Shown here one piece after another: positions 6,887 to 12,585 of a stretch of 12,585 nucleotides of DNA. The stretch is from an uncultured Treponema sp. Lineage in GTDB: Bacteria; Spirochaetota; Spirochaetia; Treponematales; Treponemataceae. The translations under genes were made by a program, and so were the position numbers. The stretch spans positions 1 to 12,585 of the forward strand of contig CAMJAJ010000006.1 of NCBI GenBank assembly GCA_946403565.1, read 5' to 3'. A model generated the notes under the pieces. That model was not told where the DNA came from, made no database searches, and worked only from the letters and a program-made list of their open reading frames with translations. The first letter of the stretch is position 1. Every line of letters begins with the position of its first letter.

Positions 6887-7591
6887 TCAGTAGGTCCGTA
6901 TGCTCGTGAAGGGAAAGTACTGGAGGATGACGCGGCCCATCAGCCTTCCGGCGTCGACCGCCCCCCACTGCCGCGAGTCAAGGCATTCCACGCGGTTGTC
7001 GGCGAGGACGAAGTACTCCCCGTCGCCCAGGGTCCGCTTGTCAAGCTCGCCGGAGACCCCGACGTTGTTCCATTCGGCGGGGATGGAGAAGATCTGGACG
7101 TTGTAGGTCTTCCCGGAAAGCTCGAATTCCGTCAGGTAGGTGTCGCTGGAGGCGGGCTTGATGTACAGCACGAAGTCCTTCATGTAGATGCTGTCCCCGG
7201 GCAGGGCAAGCACGCGGCGGACGAAGGGCTGCCCGCTTATCTTGCCGTTTTCGGAGAAGGGCGAGACCTTCTGCAGGGTGAAGAAGCGCACCAGGGAGTC
7301 CACGGCGGACTTTGCCAGCGAGTCCTTGTAGCCGTCCATGCGGGATATGTAGTAGAGCTCCCCCCGTTCGGGATTCTTCATCAGGGGGCAGACGAAGGCT
7401 ATGCCGCCGTTGGAAAGGCCGTCCTCCATCGCGTCCGAGTTCACGTGGATGGGGAAGAGGATGAAGTTCAGGAACAGCGTCAGGAAGATGAATATGCCGG
7501 GCAGCAGTGCCAGCGCCGTGTTTATCCGCTTCTGCCGCTTCTGCTGCATTTCGAAGGAGTACTCGTATACGTTCTGCTTCTTATCTTTCAT
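6887..7591 (-). CDS. Signal peptidase I family protein with altered catalytic residues
   Basis: A 234-residue S26-family (LepB-like) protein: cytoplasmic basic N-terminus, one membrane segment (about 24-46), then an extracytoplasmic domain. Conserved boxes are recognisable: SDAMEDGL (52-59) for box B, FVRRVLALPGDSIYM (123-137) for box D, and GEYFVLADNRVECLDSRQWG for box E. In active enzymes box B is SxSM with the catalytic Ser just before Met, and box D has a catalytic Lys before Arg. Here those places are Ala54 and Arg125, and the usual GDN of box E is ADN. It may therefore be inactive or use other residues. Start: ATG at 7591 is chosen because AGGTGG/GAAGG lie upstream and the predicted transcript start (about 7620) is downstream of the alternative ATG at 7624. 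hemW follows after 14 nt. Confidence 0.82.
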   Translation of the reverse strand: MKDKKQNVYEYSFEMQQKRQKRINTALALLPGIFIFLTLFLNFILFPIHVNSDAMEDGLSNGGIAFVCPLMKNPERGELYYISRMDGYKDSLAKSAVDSLVRFFTLQKVSPFSENGKISGQPFVRRVLALPGDSIYMKDFVLYIKPASSDTYLTEFELSGKTYNVQIFSIPAEWNNVGVSGELDKRTLGDGEYFVLADNRVECLDSRQWGAVDAGRLMGRVILQYFPFTSIRTY

Positions 7592-7626
7592 CTGGGCCTT
7601 CCACCTGCATAGACTGTAGGCCATCC

Positions 7627-7655
7627 ATCATAGCACAAGGAGGACAGCTTTTCAA
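7627..7655 (-). promoter_or_regulatory. Sigma70-type promoter of the lepB-like/hemW unit
   Basis: On the minus strand TTGAAA (7655-7650) and TATGAT (7632-7627) are separated by exactly 17 nt. The predicted start is near 7620, giving a leader of about 30 nt to the ATG at 7591 and ruling against the ATG at 7624. Confidence 0.78.
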
Positions 7656-7670
7656 GAAGCCTGCCCGGCC

Positions 7671-7689
7671 CAAACTTTCCGTGAGTTTG
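7671..7689. repeat. Small inverted repeat between the divergent promoters
   Basis: CAAACT (7671-7676) and AGTTTG (7684-7689) form a perfect 6-bp inverted repeat with a 7-nt centre. It abuts the larger palindrome and lies about 15 bp upstream of the -35 box of the lepB-like gene. It could be an operator half-site pair, but a 6-bp repeat can arise by chance. Confidence 0.35.
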
Positions 7690-7731
7690 TAGGGGACCTC
7701 TAAAAACTGAAGTTTTTCGAGGTTCCCTATA
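7688..7731. repeat. 44-bp imperfect palindrome between divergent promoters
   Basis: The arms pair over about 20 positions with one mismatch (7701/7718) and two G-T pairs: GTAGGGGACCTC on the left against GAGGTTCCCTAT on the right, then AAAAAC against GTTTTT around a TGAA centre. Both predicted transcripts start outside it, so it acts as DNA if it acts at all: an operator, or a copy of a dispersed REP/MITE-like element. Neither side has the T-tract of a terminator. Confidence 0.7.
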
Positions 7732-7741
7732 GAATTGAAGG

Positions 7742-7770
7742 TTTACATTTTTTGGATTGCGGTATATAAT
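7742..7770 (+). promoter_or_regulatory. Sigma70-type promoter of cheR with start point at the ATG
   Basis: TTTACA (7742-7747) and TATAAT (7765-7770) are separated by exactly 17 nt. Six bases (GTTCTT) separate the -10 box from the A of the cheR ATG at 7777, so the expected +1 coincides with the start codon. Confidence 0.82.
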
Positions 7771-7776
7771 GTTCTT

Positions 7777-8592
7777 ATGGCAGACTTGCTTTCCGATTCA
7801 CAGTTCAATATGTACCGCGACCTGATTTACAGGTCAAGCGGCATTACGTTTTCAGATACGAACCGCTCTATCCTTGACAGCCGCCTTAAAGAGCGCCTGA
7901 GGGAGAAGCAGCTGAGCGATGTGGACACCTACTACAAGATGGTCACGTCCGACCAGGAGGAGTTCAAGCTCTTCCTGGACAGCATAACGACCAACCTGAC
8001 CCGCTTCTTTAGGAACCAGCCGCATTTCGACGCGCTCTTAAACTATGTGATTCCCCATGTGATTGAGGAAAAGAAGAAGACGGGCCAGACGCGGATAAAC
8101 ATCTGGAGCGCGGGCTGCTCCACGGGCGAGGAGCCCTATACCATAGCGATGCTGCTGAAGGACAAGCTGCCGACTCCCTATACGTTCAGCATCAAGGCCT
8201 CGGACATCTCGCTCAAGTCCTTGATGGTCGGAAGGCAGGGCTTCTATCAGAACAACCGCATAACGGGAATCCCGCAGGACTATCTGGACCGTTTCTTCTC
8301 CAAGACGCCGGAAGGCTATCAGGTGAAGCCCGAGATACAGTCCTGCATCCACTTTGACTACCACAACCTTGCCAATGATTCGGGCGTGAAGGACCTGGAC
8401 ATCGTGTTCTGCCGCAACGTGCTCATCTATTTTGACGAGGAGGCCCAGAAGTCCACGATAGACCGCTTCTGGGATGCGATGGCGAAGCACTCGTACCTGT
8501 TCATCGGCCATTCGGAGAGCCTGTTCGGGATGGACACCAAGTTCAAGTTCCTGAAGACCCAGTGGGCCTGTCTGTACGAGAAAGAGGAGTAG
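7777..8592 (+). CDS. cheR: Chemotaxis protein methyltransferase CheR
   Basis: Uses S-adenosylmethionine to methylate glutamates on chemoreceptors, the adaptation step opposed by CheB. The 271-residue protein has the N-terminal CheR helical domain (about 5-75), TTNLTRFFRN (71-80, the family TTNxTxFFR motif), SAM-binding WSAGCSTGEEPYTIAM (110-125), ASDIS (141-145) and CRNVLIYFD (212-220). No receptor-tethering or TPR domain is attached. An in-frame TTG at 7735 would add 14 hydrophobic residues, but it lies upstream of the promoter -35 box, so the ATG at 7777 was chosen. No Shine-Dalgarno precedes that ATG, in keeping with a leaderless message. cheB follows after a structured 142-nt spacer. Confidence 0.95.
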   Translation: MADLLSDSQFNMYRDLIYRSSGITFSDTNRSILDSRLKERLREKQLSDVDTYYKMVTSDQEEFKLFLDSITTNLTRFFRNQPHFDALLNYVIPHVIEEKKKTGQTRINIWSAGCSTGEEPYTIAMLLKDKLPTPYTFSIKASDISLKSLMVGRQGFYQNNRITGIPQDYLDRFFSKTPEGYQVKPEIQSCIHFDYHNLANDSGVKDLDIVFCRNVLIYFDEEAQKSTIDRFWDAMAKHSYLFIGHSESLFGMDTKFKFLKTQWACLYEKEE

Positions 8593-8734
8593 GGCAGCTC
8601 GGAAAAATGCGCCATGCGCATCAGCCTGGAAGATGCGCTGGCCGTAGCCGGGAAACTTCGTTGGCTGTGGCCTTGATTGAGCTGCTGCCGAGCTGGCTCT
8701 GAAAATGTCAGTAATCAAAGAGGGGTGATTTTTT
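8593..8734 (+). other. Structured spacer between cheR and cheB, possible cis-regulatory RNA
   Basis: No gene is evident in these 142 nt, but inverted repeats are dense: outer pair CAGCTCGG/CCGAGCTG (8595-8602 with 8688-8695), a competing pair GCAGCTC/GAGCTGC (8594-8600 with 8679-8685), ATGCGC/GCGCAT (8607-8612 with 8616-8621), a competing GCGCATC/GATGCGC (8616-8622 with 8632-8638), and GGCCGTAGCC/GGCTGTGGCC (8640-8649 with 8663-8672, two G-U pairs). The end carries the cheB Shine-Dalgarno GAGGGG, about 9 nt before the ATG. No known RNA family was recognised. Confidence 0.5.
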
Positions 8735-9937
8735 ATGGATGACATACAGGTACTTATATGTGACGATTCAGCCTTGATGCGGAACTTGATTTCCCGCATG
8801 GTCGATTCTACGACGGGGCTGCATACGGTGGGAACGGCGATGAACGGCAAATTCTGCCTGCAGAAGATTCCCGCCCTCCAGCCGGACATAATCATACTGG
8901 ACATAGAGATGCCGGAGATGAACGGCATTGAGTTCCTCAAGGAGCGCAAGAACCAGGGAATAGATATCCCCGTCATAGTCCTTTCGTCCATCGCGACCAA
9001 GGGTGCGTCTGTCACGATGCAGGCCCTTGAGCTGGGGGCGAGCGACTTCATCACCAAGCCGGCCGGCTCCATTTCCAGCAACATAACGTCCGTCGGGGGC
9101 GACCTCATCGAGATGATAGCCTCCTATGGCCGCCGCTATGCGAGCCGCAAGGGAAAGGAAGTCTACACGATGGACTTCTTCCTGCACGAGGCCAAGCTCA
9201 AGGAGGCCGAGTCCGCCGCCAAGAAGGAAGGCATTGCCGACAAGGTGATGCCCACCACTTCGGCAGCAACGTCTCCGGCAACCCTGCCGAGGACCCTGCT
9301 GCAGCCCAAGAAGAAGGAGCCCGCCGTCATAGAGCCGCTGCGCAAGGGCGGCCCCATCGACATAATCGCGCTCGGAATCTCCACTGGTGGGCCCAATGCC
9401 CTCCGCGAGGTCTTTGCCAAGCTGGACCCCAAGCTGCCCCGGCCCATCCTCGTCGTGCAGCACATGCCTGCGGGATTCACCAAGGAATTCGCGGCGAGCC
9501 TGAACCGCATCTGTCCGCTGGAGGTCAAGGAGGCGGAGGACGGCGATCTGATTCACCCGGGACAGATTTACATCGCTCCCGGCGATTACCACATCAAGGT
9601 GGAGAAGTCCACGCTCTGCAACGTCATCCGCCTTTCCCATGAGGACCAGCGCAACGGGCACCGGCCTTCCGCCGACGTGCTGTTCGAGTCCGTGGCCAAG
9701 ATCTACCAGAACCGGGCCCTCGGCGTCATAATGACCGGCATGGGACGTGACGGCGCGGCCCAGCTGGCCGAGATGCGCAAGCAGGGGGCATGGACCTTGG
9801 GGCAGGATGAGAAGTCTTCCATAGTGTACGGCATGCCCCGCGCCGCGTTCGAGCTGGGCGCTGTCCAGAGGCAGGTCAGCCTGGACAACATGGCGAAGGA
9901 AATAAACAGCACCGTCCTCGAGCACGTGAACGGCTGA
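8735..9937 (+). CDS. cheB: Chemotaxis protein-glutamate methylesterase CheB
   Basis: Response-regulator esterase that removes methyl groups from, and may deamidate, chemoreceptors. The 400-residue protein has an N-terminal receiver domain (about 4-115) with Asp10/Asp11, phosphoacceptor Asp56 in ILDIEMPEMNG, and Lys108 in ITKPAG. A C-terminal CheB domain (about 207-395) follows with the catalytic triad Ser216 (GISTGGP), His243 (VQHMPAGF) and Asp339 (TGMGRDG). The linker (about 112-205) is long and rich in Ala, Lys, Glu and Pro. The ATG at 8735 has GAGGGG about 9 nt upstream. CheR is just upstream; no cheA, cheW or receptor gene is in the window. The polyprenyl synthase gene begins 18 nt after the stop. 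Confidence 0.96.
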   Translation: MDDIQVLICDDSALMRNLISRMVDSTTGLHTVGTAMNGKFCLQKIPALQPDIIILDIEMPEMNGIEFLKERKNQGIDIPVIVLSSIATKGASVTMQALELGASDFITKPAGSISSNITSVGGDLIEMIASYGRRYASRKGKEVYTMDFFLHEAKLKEAESAAKKEGIADKVMPTTSAATSPATLPRTLLQPKKKEPAVIEPLRKGGPIDIIALGISTGGPNALREVFAKLDPKLPRPILVVQHMPAGFTKEFAASLNRICPLEVKEAEDGDLIHPGQIYIAPGDYHIKVEKSTLCNVIRLSHEDQRNGHRPSADVLFESVAKIYQNRALGVIMTGMGRDGAAQLAEMRKQGAWTLGQDEKSSIVYGMPRAAFELGAVQRQVSLDNMAKEINSTVLEHVNG

Positions 9938-9955
9938 CGCGGCATCCCGGTTCCG

Positions 9956-11065
9956 ATGGACAAGAGCTTTTTGCCCTACCTTGGGCGTATAGAGAAGGTG
10001 ATAGAAGGCGCCCTTCCGCGGCCCCAGGGGGACGCATGGGCGGCGGCCGCGTTCGGCAGGGAGTTTCCTGCCGTGCAGGCCACCCACTGGCAGCCCCTCG
10101 TCGAGCCCTGCCGTGCCCTGGTGGACCTGGGGGGCAAGCGCTGGCGGCCCCTGCTGCTGGTCCTGTGCGCCCAGGCATATCTGGAGGGGAAGGGGGAGGA
10201 GGTTCCCTTTGACTCCCCGGCCTTGGACGCGGCCTACCATCTGGTTCCTCTCGTGGAATTCATCCACACGGCGAGCCTGATTCACGACGACATTGAAGAT
10301 TCCTCTACGACGCGGCGCGGTAAGGACGCGGCCTACATAACCTGGGGCCTGGATACCGCCATAAACGCAGGCTCCTGGCTGTACTTTGAGGCGGCGGCCT
10401 GCATAGACAGCTTGGACTGCCCCGACCGGCAGAAGCTCCTGTTCTACGAGAACTACGCGCTGGAACTCCGCCGCCTGCACCTGGGCCAGGCCATGGACAT
10501 CGCATGGCACAGGGCCGCCACGGCTGGTCCTGCACCATCGGCATTCCCGTCGGTGGACGAGTATGTCGCCATGGTCAGGAATAAGACCGGGACCCTCGCC
10601 TCCCTGTCCGCGAGGATCGGCGTGCTGACCGCGGGTGCCGACGGGCAGCTGGCCCGGCAGGCCGGAGAGGCAGCCTCCTGCGTGGGGGCCGGCTTCCAGA
10701 TCCTGGACGACGTGATAAACCTGACCAGCGGAAACCCCGGCAAGAAGCGGGGCGACGACATCGTGGAGGGCAAGCGGTCGCTTCCTGTCCTGCTTTTCGT
10801 GGACCGGTACGGTTCGGCTTCCAAGGAATGTTCGGAGCTATCCTCCTGTTTTGCCCGGGCTTCCCGAGAGGGCATAGAAAGCCCTGCCGTCGAGGAGGCA
10901 ATCGGCCTTCTGAATGAGGCCGGCGTGATTGCGCTTGCCCGGGAGCGGGGTGCCCGCTTCATCCAGGACGGCTGCGCGTCGTTCACGGACCTGTTCGGAA
11001 AGGACTGCGCCGGGGCAGGCCGCATCAGCAACTTGTTTTATTCTATGATTCCTGCTATACTCTAG
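9956..11065 (+). CDS. Polyprenyl diphosphate synthase, probably long-chain
   Basis: Chain-elongating trans-prenyltransferase that adds isopentenyl diphosphate units to an allylic starter. The 369-residue protein has GKRWRP (60-65, IPP binding), first aspartate-rich motif DDIED (111-115) with RRGK, GQAMDI (177-182), KT (210-211), and second motif DDVIN (251-255) where most homologues have DDxxD. The residue five before the first motif is Ala106, not a bulky aromatic, which by known chain-length rules points to a product of C20 or longer; a quinone side-chain or similar role is inferred. Start at ATG 9956, the first in frame, lacks a good Shine-Dalgarno and lies 18 nt after cheB. The substrate path links it in function to dxs on the other arm. 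Confidence 0.88.
   Translation: MDKSFLPYLGRIEKVIEGALPRPQGDAWAAAAFGREFPAVQATHWQPLVEPCRALVDLGGKRWRPLLLVLCAQAYLEGKGEEVPFDSPALDAAYHLVPLVEFIHTASLIHDDIEDSSTTRRGKDAAYITWGLDTAINAGSWLYFEAAACIDSLDCPDRQKLLFYENYALELRRLHLGQAMDIAWHRAATAGPAPSAFPSVDEYVAMVRNKTGTLASLSARIGVLTAGADGQLARQAGEAASCVGAGFQILDDVINLTSGNPGKKRGDDIVEGKRSLPVLLFVDRYGSASKECSELSSCFARASREGIESPAVEEAIGLLNEAGVIALARERGARFIQDGCASFTDLFGKDCAGAGRISNLFYSMIPAIL
11033..11061 (+). promoter_or_regulatory. Internal sigma70-type promoter for the TPR-RseC-glycosyltransferase unit
   Basis: TTGTTT (11033-11038) and TATACT (11056-11061) are separated by exactly 17 nt, inside the last codons of the polyprenyl synthase gene. The predicted start near 11068 leaves a leader of about 18 nt containing AGGAGGGG. 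The AT-rich stretch stands out from its GC-rich surroundings. Confidence 0.7.
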
Positions 11066-11085
11066 TGTATTCAGGAGGGGAAGCT

Positions 11086-11610
11086 ATGCGAGAGAGCAGC
11101 GAGAGTCTCAACAACCAGGCCATAAAGCTTGCCTCTAAGGGGGACTATACCGAGGCCATCGCCTGTTTCATGCGGGCAATCCACATAGAGAAGGAGAACT
11201 ACCTGCTCTGGTTCAACCTCGCGCTCACCTACCGGGATGCCGGGGACCTCAAGGCCGCCAGAAAGGCCATCAAGAATGCCTTCTGCATGAATCCGACCAG
11301 CGAGGAGGTCCTTGAGACCAGCGCGACAATCAGCTACGAGTGCAACGATTTCGACGCCGCCTTCGAGTACGTCTTCCGGGGACTCAGCATAAACGGGGAC
11401 AACTACCGTCTCTGGAACACCCTCGGCGTGCTGTACTTCAACCAGGATGCCTTCGAGGAGGCCAGCGAGGCCTTTGAGAATGCCCTCGTCCTGAACCCCT
11501 ACTATTACGATGCCCTGTACAATCTGCACGACTGCTACGAGGAGCTTGGCAACTTCACCGGGGCCAAGGTCTGTGAAGAAAAGATGAAAGGGCTGTCCGC
11601 ACGCAGATGA
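11086..11610 (+). CDS. Tetratricopeptide repeat protein
   Basis: A 174-residue protein made almost wholly of TPR helix pairs (about residues 8-170, four to five repeats of 34 residues), for example AIKLASKGDYTEAIACFMRA, LWNTLGVLYFNQDAFEEASE and ALYNLHDCYEELGNFTGAK. TPRs usually form protein-binding scaffolds; no partner can be named from the sequence. No signal peptide or membrane segment is visible, so it is probably cytoplasmic. ATG at 11086 has a strong AGGAGGGG 5 nt upstream. An in-frame GTG at 11065 would start before the predicted +1 and within the previous stop codon, so it was rejected. The stop overlaps the next ATG as ATGA. Confidence 0.88.
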   Translation: MRESSESLNNQAIKLASKGDYTEAIACFMRAIHIEKENYLLWFNLALTYRDAGDLKAARKAIKNAFCMNPTSEEVLETSATISYECNDFDAAFEYVFRGLSINGDNYRLWNTLGVLYFNQDAFEEASEAFENALVLNPYYYDALYNLHDCYEELGNFTGAKVCEEKMKGLSARR

Positions 11611-12047
11611 GCAGGACCGCCGTCGTACTTTCGGTGGAGGGGCCTTCCATCTCCGTCCTTCCCGTTTCAAAGCTTGAATGCGCCTCATGTTCCGCTTCCT
11701 GCGGCAACAAGCAGGCCGCCGTCGTCGTCTCAAACCCGCGGGGCTTTCCCCTGCGCGTGGGCGAGCTCGTCTATATAGAGGCGAACGCGAGGAGGCAGGC
11801 GCTCGAGGCCCTGTTCTCCCTGCTGTTTCCCTTCCTTTCCGCGGTGGGCGGGTATTTCGCGGCCGGGCCCCTTGCGTCCCGTCTGACGGGCAGGGCCTCC
11901 GACGGTCTGCGGGCCGCCTTTGTCCTCCTGTTCCTGTTCCTTTCCTCCGCGCTGGTGCTGCTGGTGACCCGGCTCCTTCCGCAGGGCGGCAGGTCCGAAA
12001 TCGTTGGGGTCGGAGGGCCTGCCGGCGACGGCAGGGGGCAGCGATGA
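11607..12047 (+). CDS. RseC/MucC-family membrane protein
   Basis: A 146-residue protein with the RseC/MucC layout: an N-terminal domain with a cysteine cluster ECASCSASCG (Cys25, Cys28, Cys32), a 'PLRVGELVYIEA' beta segment (49-60), then two membrane helices (about 69-88 and 104-124) and a Gly-rich tail. In gammaproteobacteria RseC is linked to sigma-E control and to the SoxR-reducing Rsx/Rnf system; in other phyla the role is unclear, and no rnf/rsx gene is present here. The cysteines could hold a metal cluster or disulfide; that is inference. ATG 11607 overlaps the TPR stop and the gene's own stop overlaps the glycosyltransferase start, both as ATGA. Confidence 0.8.
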   Translation: MSRTAVVLSVEGPSISVLPVSKLECASCSASCGNKQAAVVVSNPRGFPLRVGELVYIEANARRQALEALFSLLFPFLSAVGGYFAAGPLASRLTGRASDGLRAAFVLLFLFLSSALVLLVTRLLPQGGRSEIVGVGGPAGDGRGQR

Positions 12048-12585
12048 AGGTCGCGATAACGCATGACTGGCTCGTGAACTACGGGGGCGGGGAGCGGGTC
12101 CTGCAGCAGCTGTTCGCCATGTATCCCGATGCGGACATCTATACCCTGGTCTACGACCGGAAGAAGATGTCTGCCTTTTTTCCGCCCGAACGGGTCCACA
12201 CCTCCCGCCTGCAGCGCCTGCCCATGGCGACCAGGCTCTACACCAAGATGCTCTCCCTCATGCCGGGGGCATGGGAGGAGTTCGACCTGACCGGCTACGA
12301 CCTCGTGCTTTCCTCCTCGTCGTCCTGCGCCAAGGGTGTCATCACCCGGCCCGACACGCCCCACGTCGCCTACATCCACAGCCCCATGCGCTACGCATGG
12401 GACCTCTACTTTGACTACTACGCCCGGTCCGGCCTCCTGACCCGCCTCTTCATGCGGCGCTGGATCCCCGGCCTGCGGCAATGGGATTATGTCTCGAGCC
12501 AGCGGGCGGACTGCCTCGTGGCCAACTCCGCCTACATCGCCCGCCGCATACGGAAGTTCTGGGGGCGGGACGCGGAGGTCGTGAA
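12044..12585 (+). CDS. GT4-family glycosyltransferase (mannosyltransferase-like), 3' end outside window
   Basis: The first 180 codons are open and run off the right edge. The start MKVAITHDWLVNYGGGERVL has the GGGERVL glycine loop of GT-B glycosyltransferases. HVAYIHSPMRYAWD and the later ADCLVANSAYIARRI are typical of the WbaZ-like group of GT4 enzymes that transfer mannose or similar sugars in surface polysaccharide or glycolipid synthesis. The donor and acceptor cannot be told, and the nucleotide-sugar binding C-terminal domain is missing from the window. The ATG overlaps the RseC-like stop as ATGA, and GGGGG lies about 5 nt upstream. It may open a glycan gene cluster to the right. Confidence 0.85.
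   Translation, partial: MKVAITHDWLVNYGGGERVLQQLFAMYPDADIYTLVYDRKKMSAFFPPERVHTSRLQRLPMATRLYTKMLSLMPGAWEEFDLTGYDLVLSSSSSCAKGVITRPDTPHVAYIHSPMRYAWDLYFDYYARSGLLTRLFMRRWIPGLRQWDYVSSQRADCLVANSAYIARRIRKFWGRDAEVV

Noticed and set aside
7735..7776. TTG start for cheR adding 14 residues
   Set aside because: It lies upstream of the predicted promoter, the added residues are hydrophobic and atypical, and CheR homology begins at the ATG at 7777.
8614..8676. 20-codon frame from an ATG in the cheR-cheB spacer (begins MRISLEDALAVAGKL)
   Set aside because: No Shine-Dalgarno, overlaps the inverted repeats, and no homology recognised; the repeat structure explains the sequence better.
8768..10510. 580-codon open frame on the minus strand across cheB and the polyprenyl synthase gene
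   Set aside because: Antisense to two well-supported enzymes; composition is Arg/Gly/His/Leu-rich with no domain, as expected of a GC-rich shadow.

Overview
The window looks like chromosomal housekeeping DNA from a GC-rich bacterium, most likely a spirochaete of the Treponema type. That assignment is an inference. It rests on the content: a CheR-CheB pair, a CdaA/YbbR/AcpS cluster behind dxs, an RseC-like protein, and a tiny COX24/mS38-like basic protein. No rRNA, tRNA, CRISPR array, transposase or phage gene was seen. Long antisense open frames are abundant, but they are shadows caused by the high GC content.

Left arm (1-7655), all on the minus strand and read right to left. A promoter at 7627-7655 drives a signal-peptidase-I-like gene with altered catalytic residues, followed by hemW. 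A second promoter, embedded in the 3' end of hemW, drives a 29-codon mS38-like gene (5510-5599). An intrinsic terminator (5392-5417) follows, and its T-tract nearly touches the Shine-Dalgarno of dxs. From dxs onward the genes are tightly packed: dxs, folP (ATGA overlap), cdaA (GTGA overlap), the YbbR/CdaR-like gene (23-nt overlap), acpS (5-nt gap), and a DUF2225-like gene (1-nt gap) that leaves the window. This looks like one operon joining isoprenoid precursor synthesis, folate synthesis, c-di-AMP synthesis and acyl-carrier-protein activation.

Divergent spacer (7592-7776): two well-formed sigma70-type promoters point away from each other. Between them lies a 44-bp imperfect palindrome abutted by a smaller inverted repeat.

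Right arm (7777-12585), all on the plus strand: cheR, whose predicted transcript begins at its own ATG (apparently leaderless); a strongly structured 142-nt spacer; cheB; and a long-chain polyprenyl diphosphate synthase. A further promoter inside the end of the synthase gene precedes a TPR protein, an RseC/MucC-family membrane protein and a GT4 glycosyltransferase cut by the window edge. The last three genes are joined by ATGA overlaps.

No clearly new multi-gene system is visible. The points most worth a second look are the signal peptidase homologue without its Ser-Lys dyad, the attenuator-like terminator in front of dxs, the mutually exclusive RNA pairings between cheR and cheB, the inter-promoter palindrome, and the mS38-like microgene.
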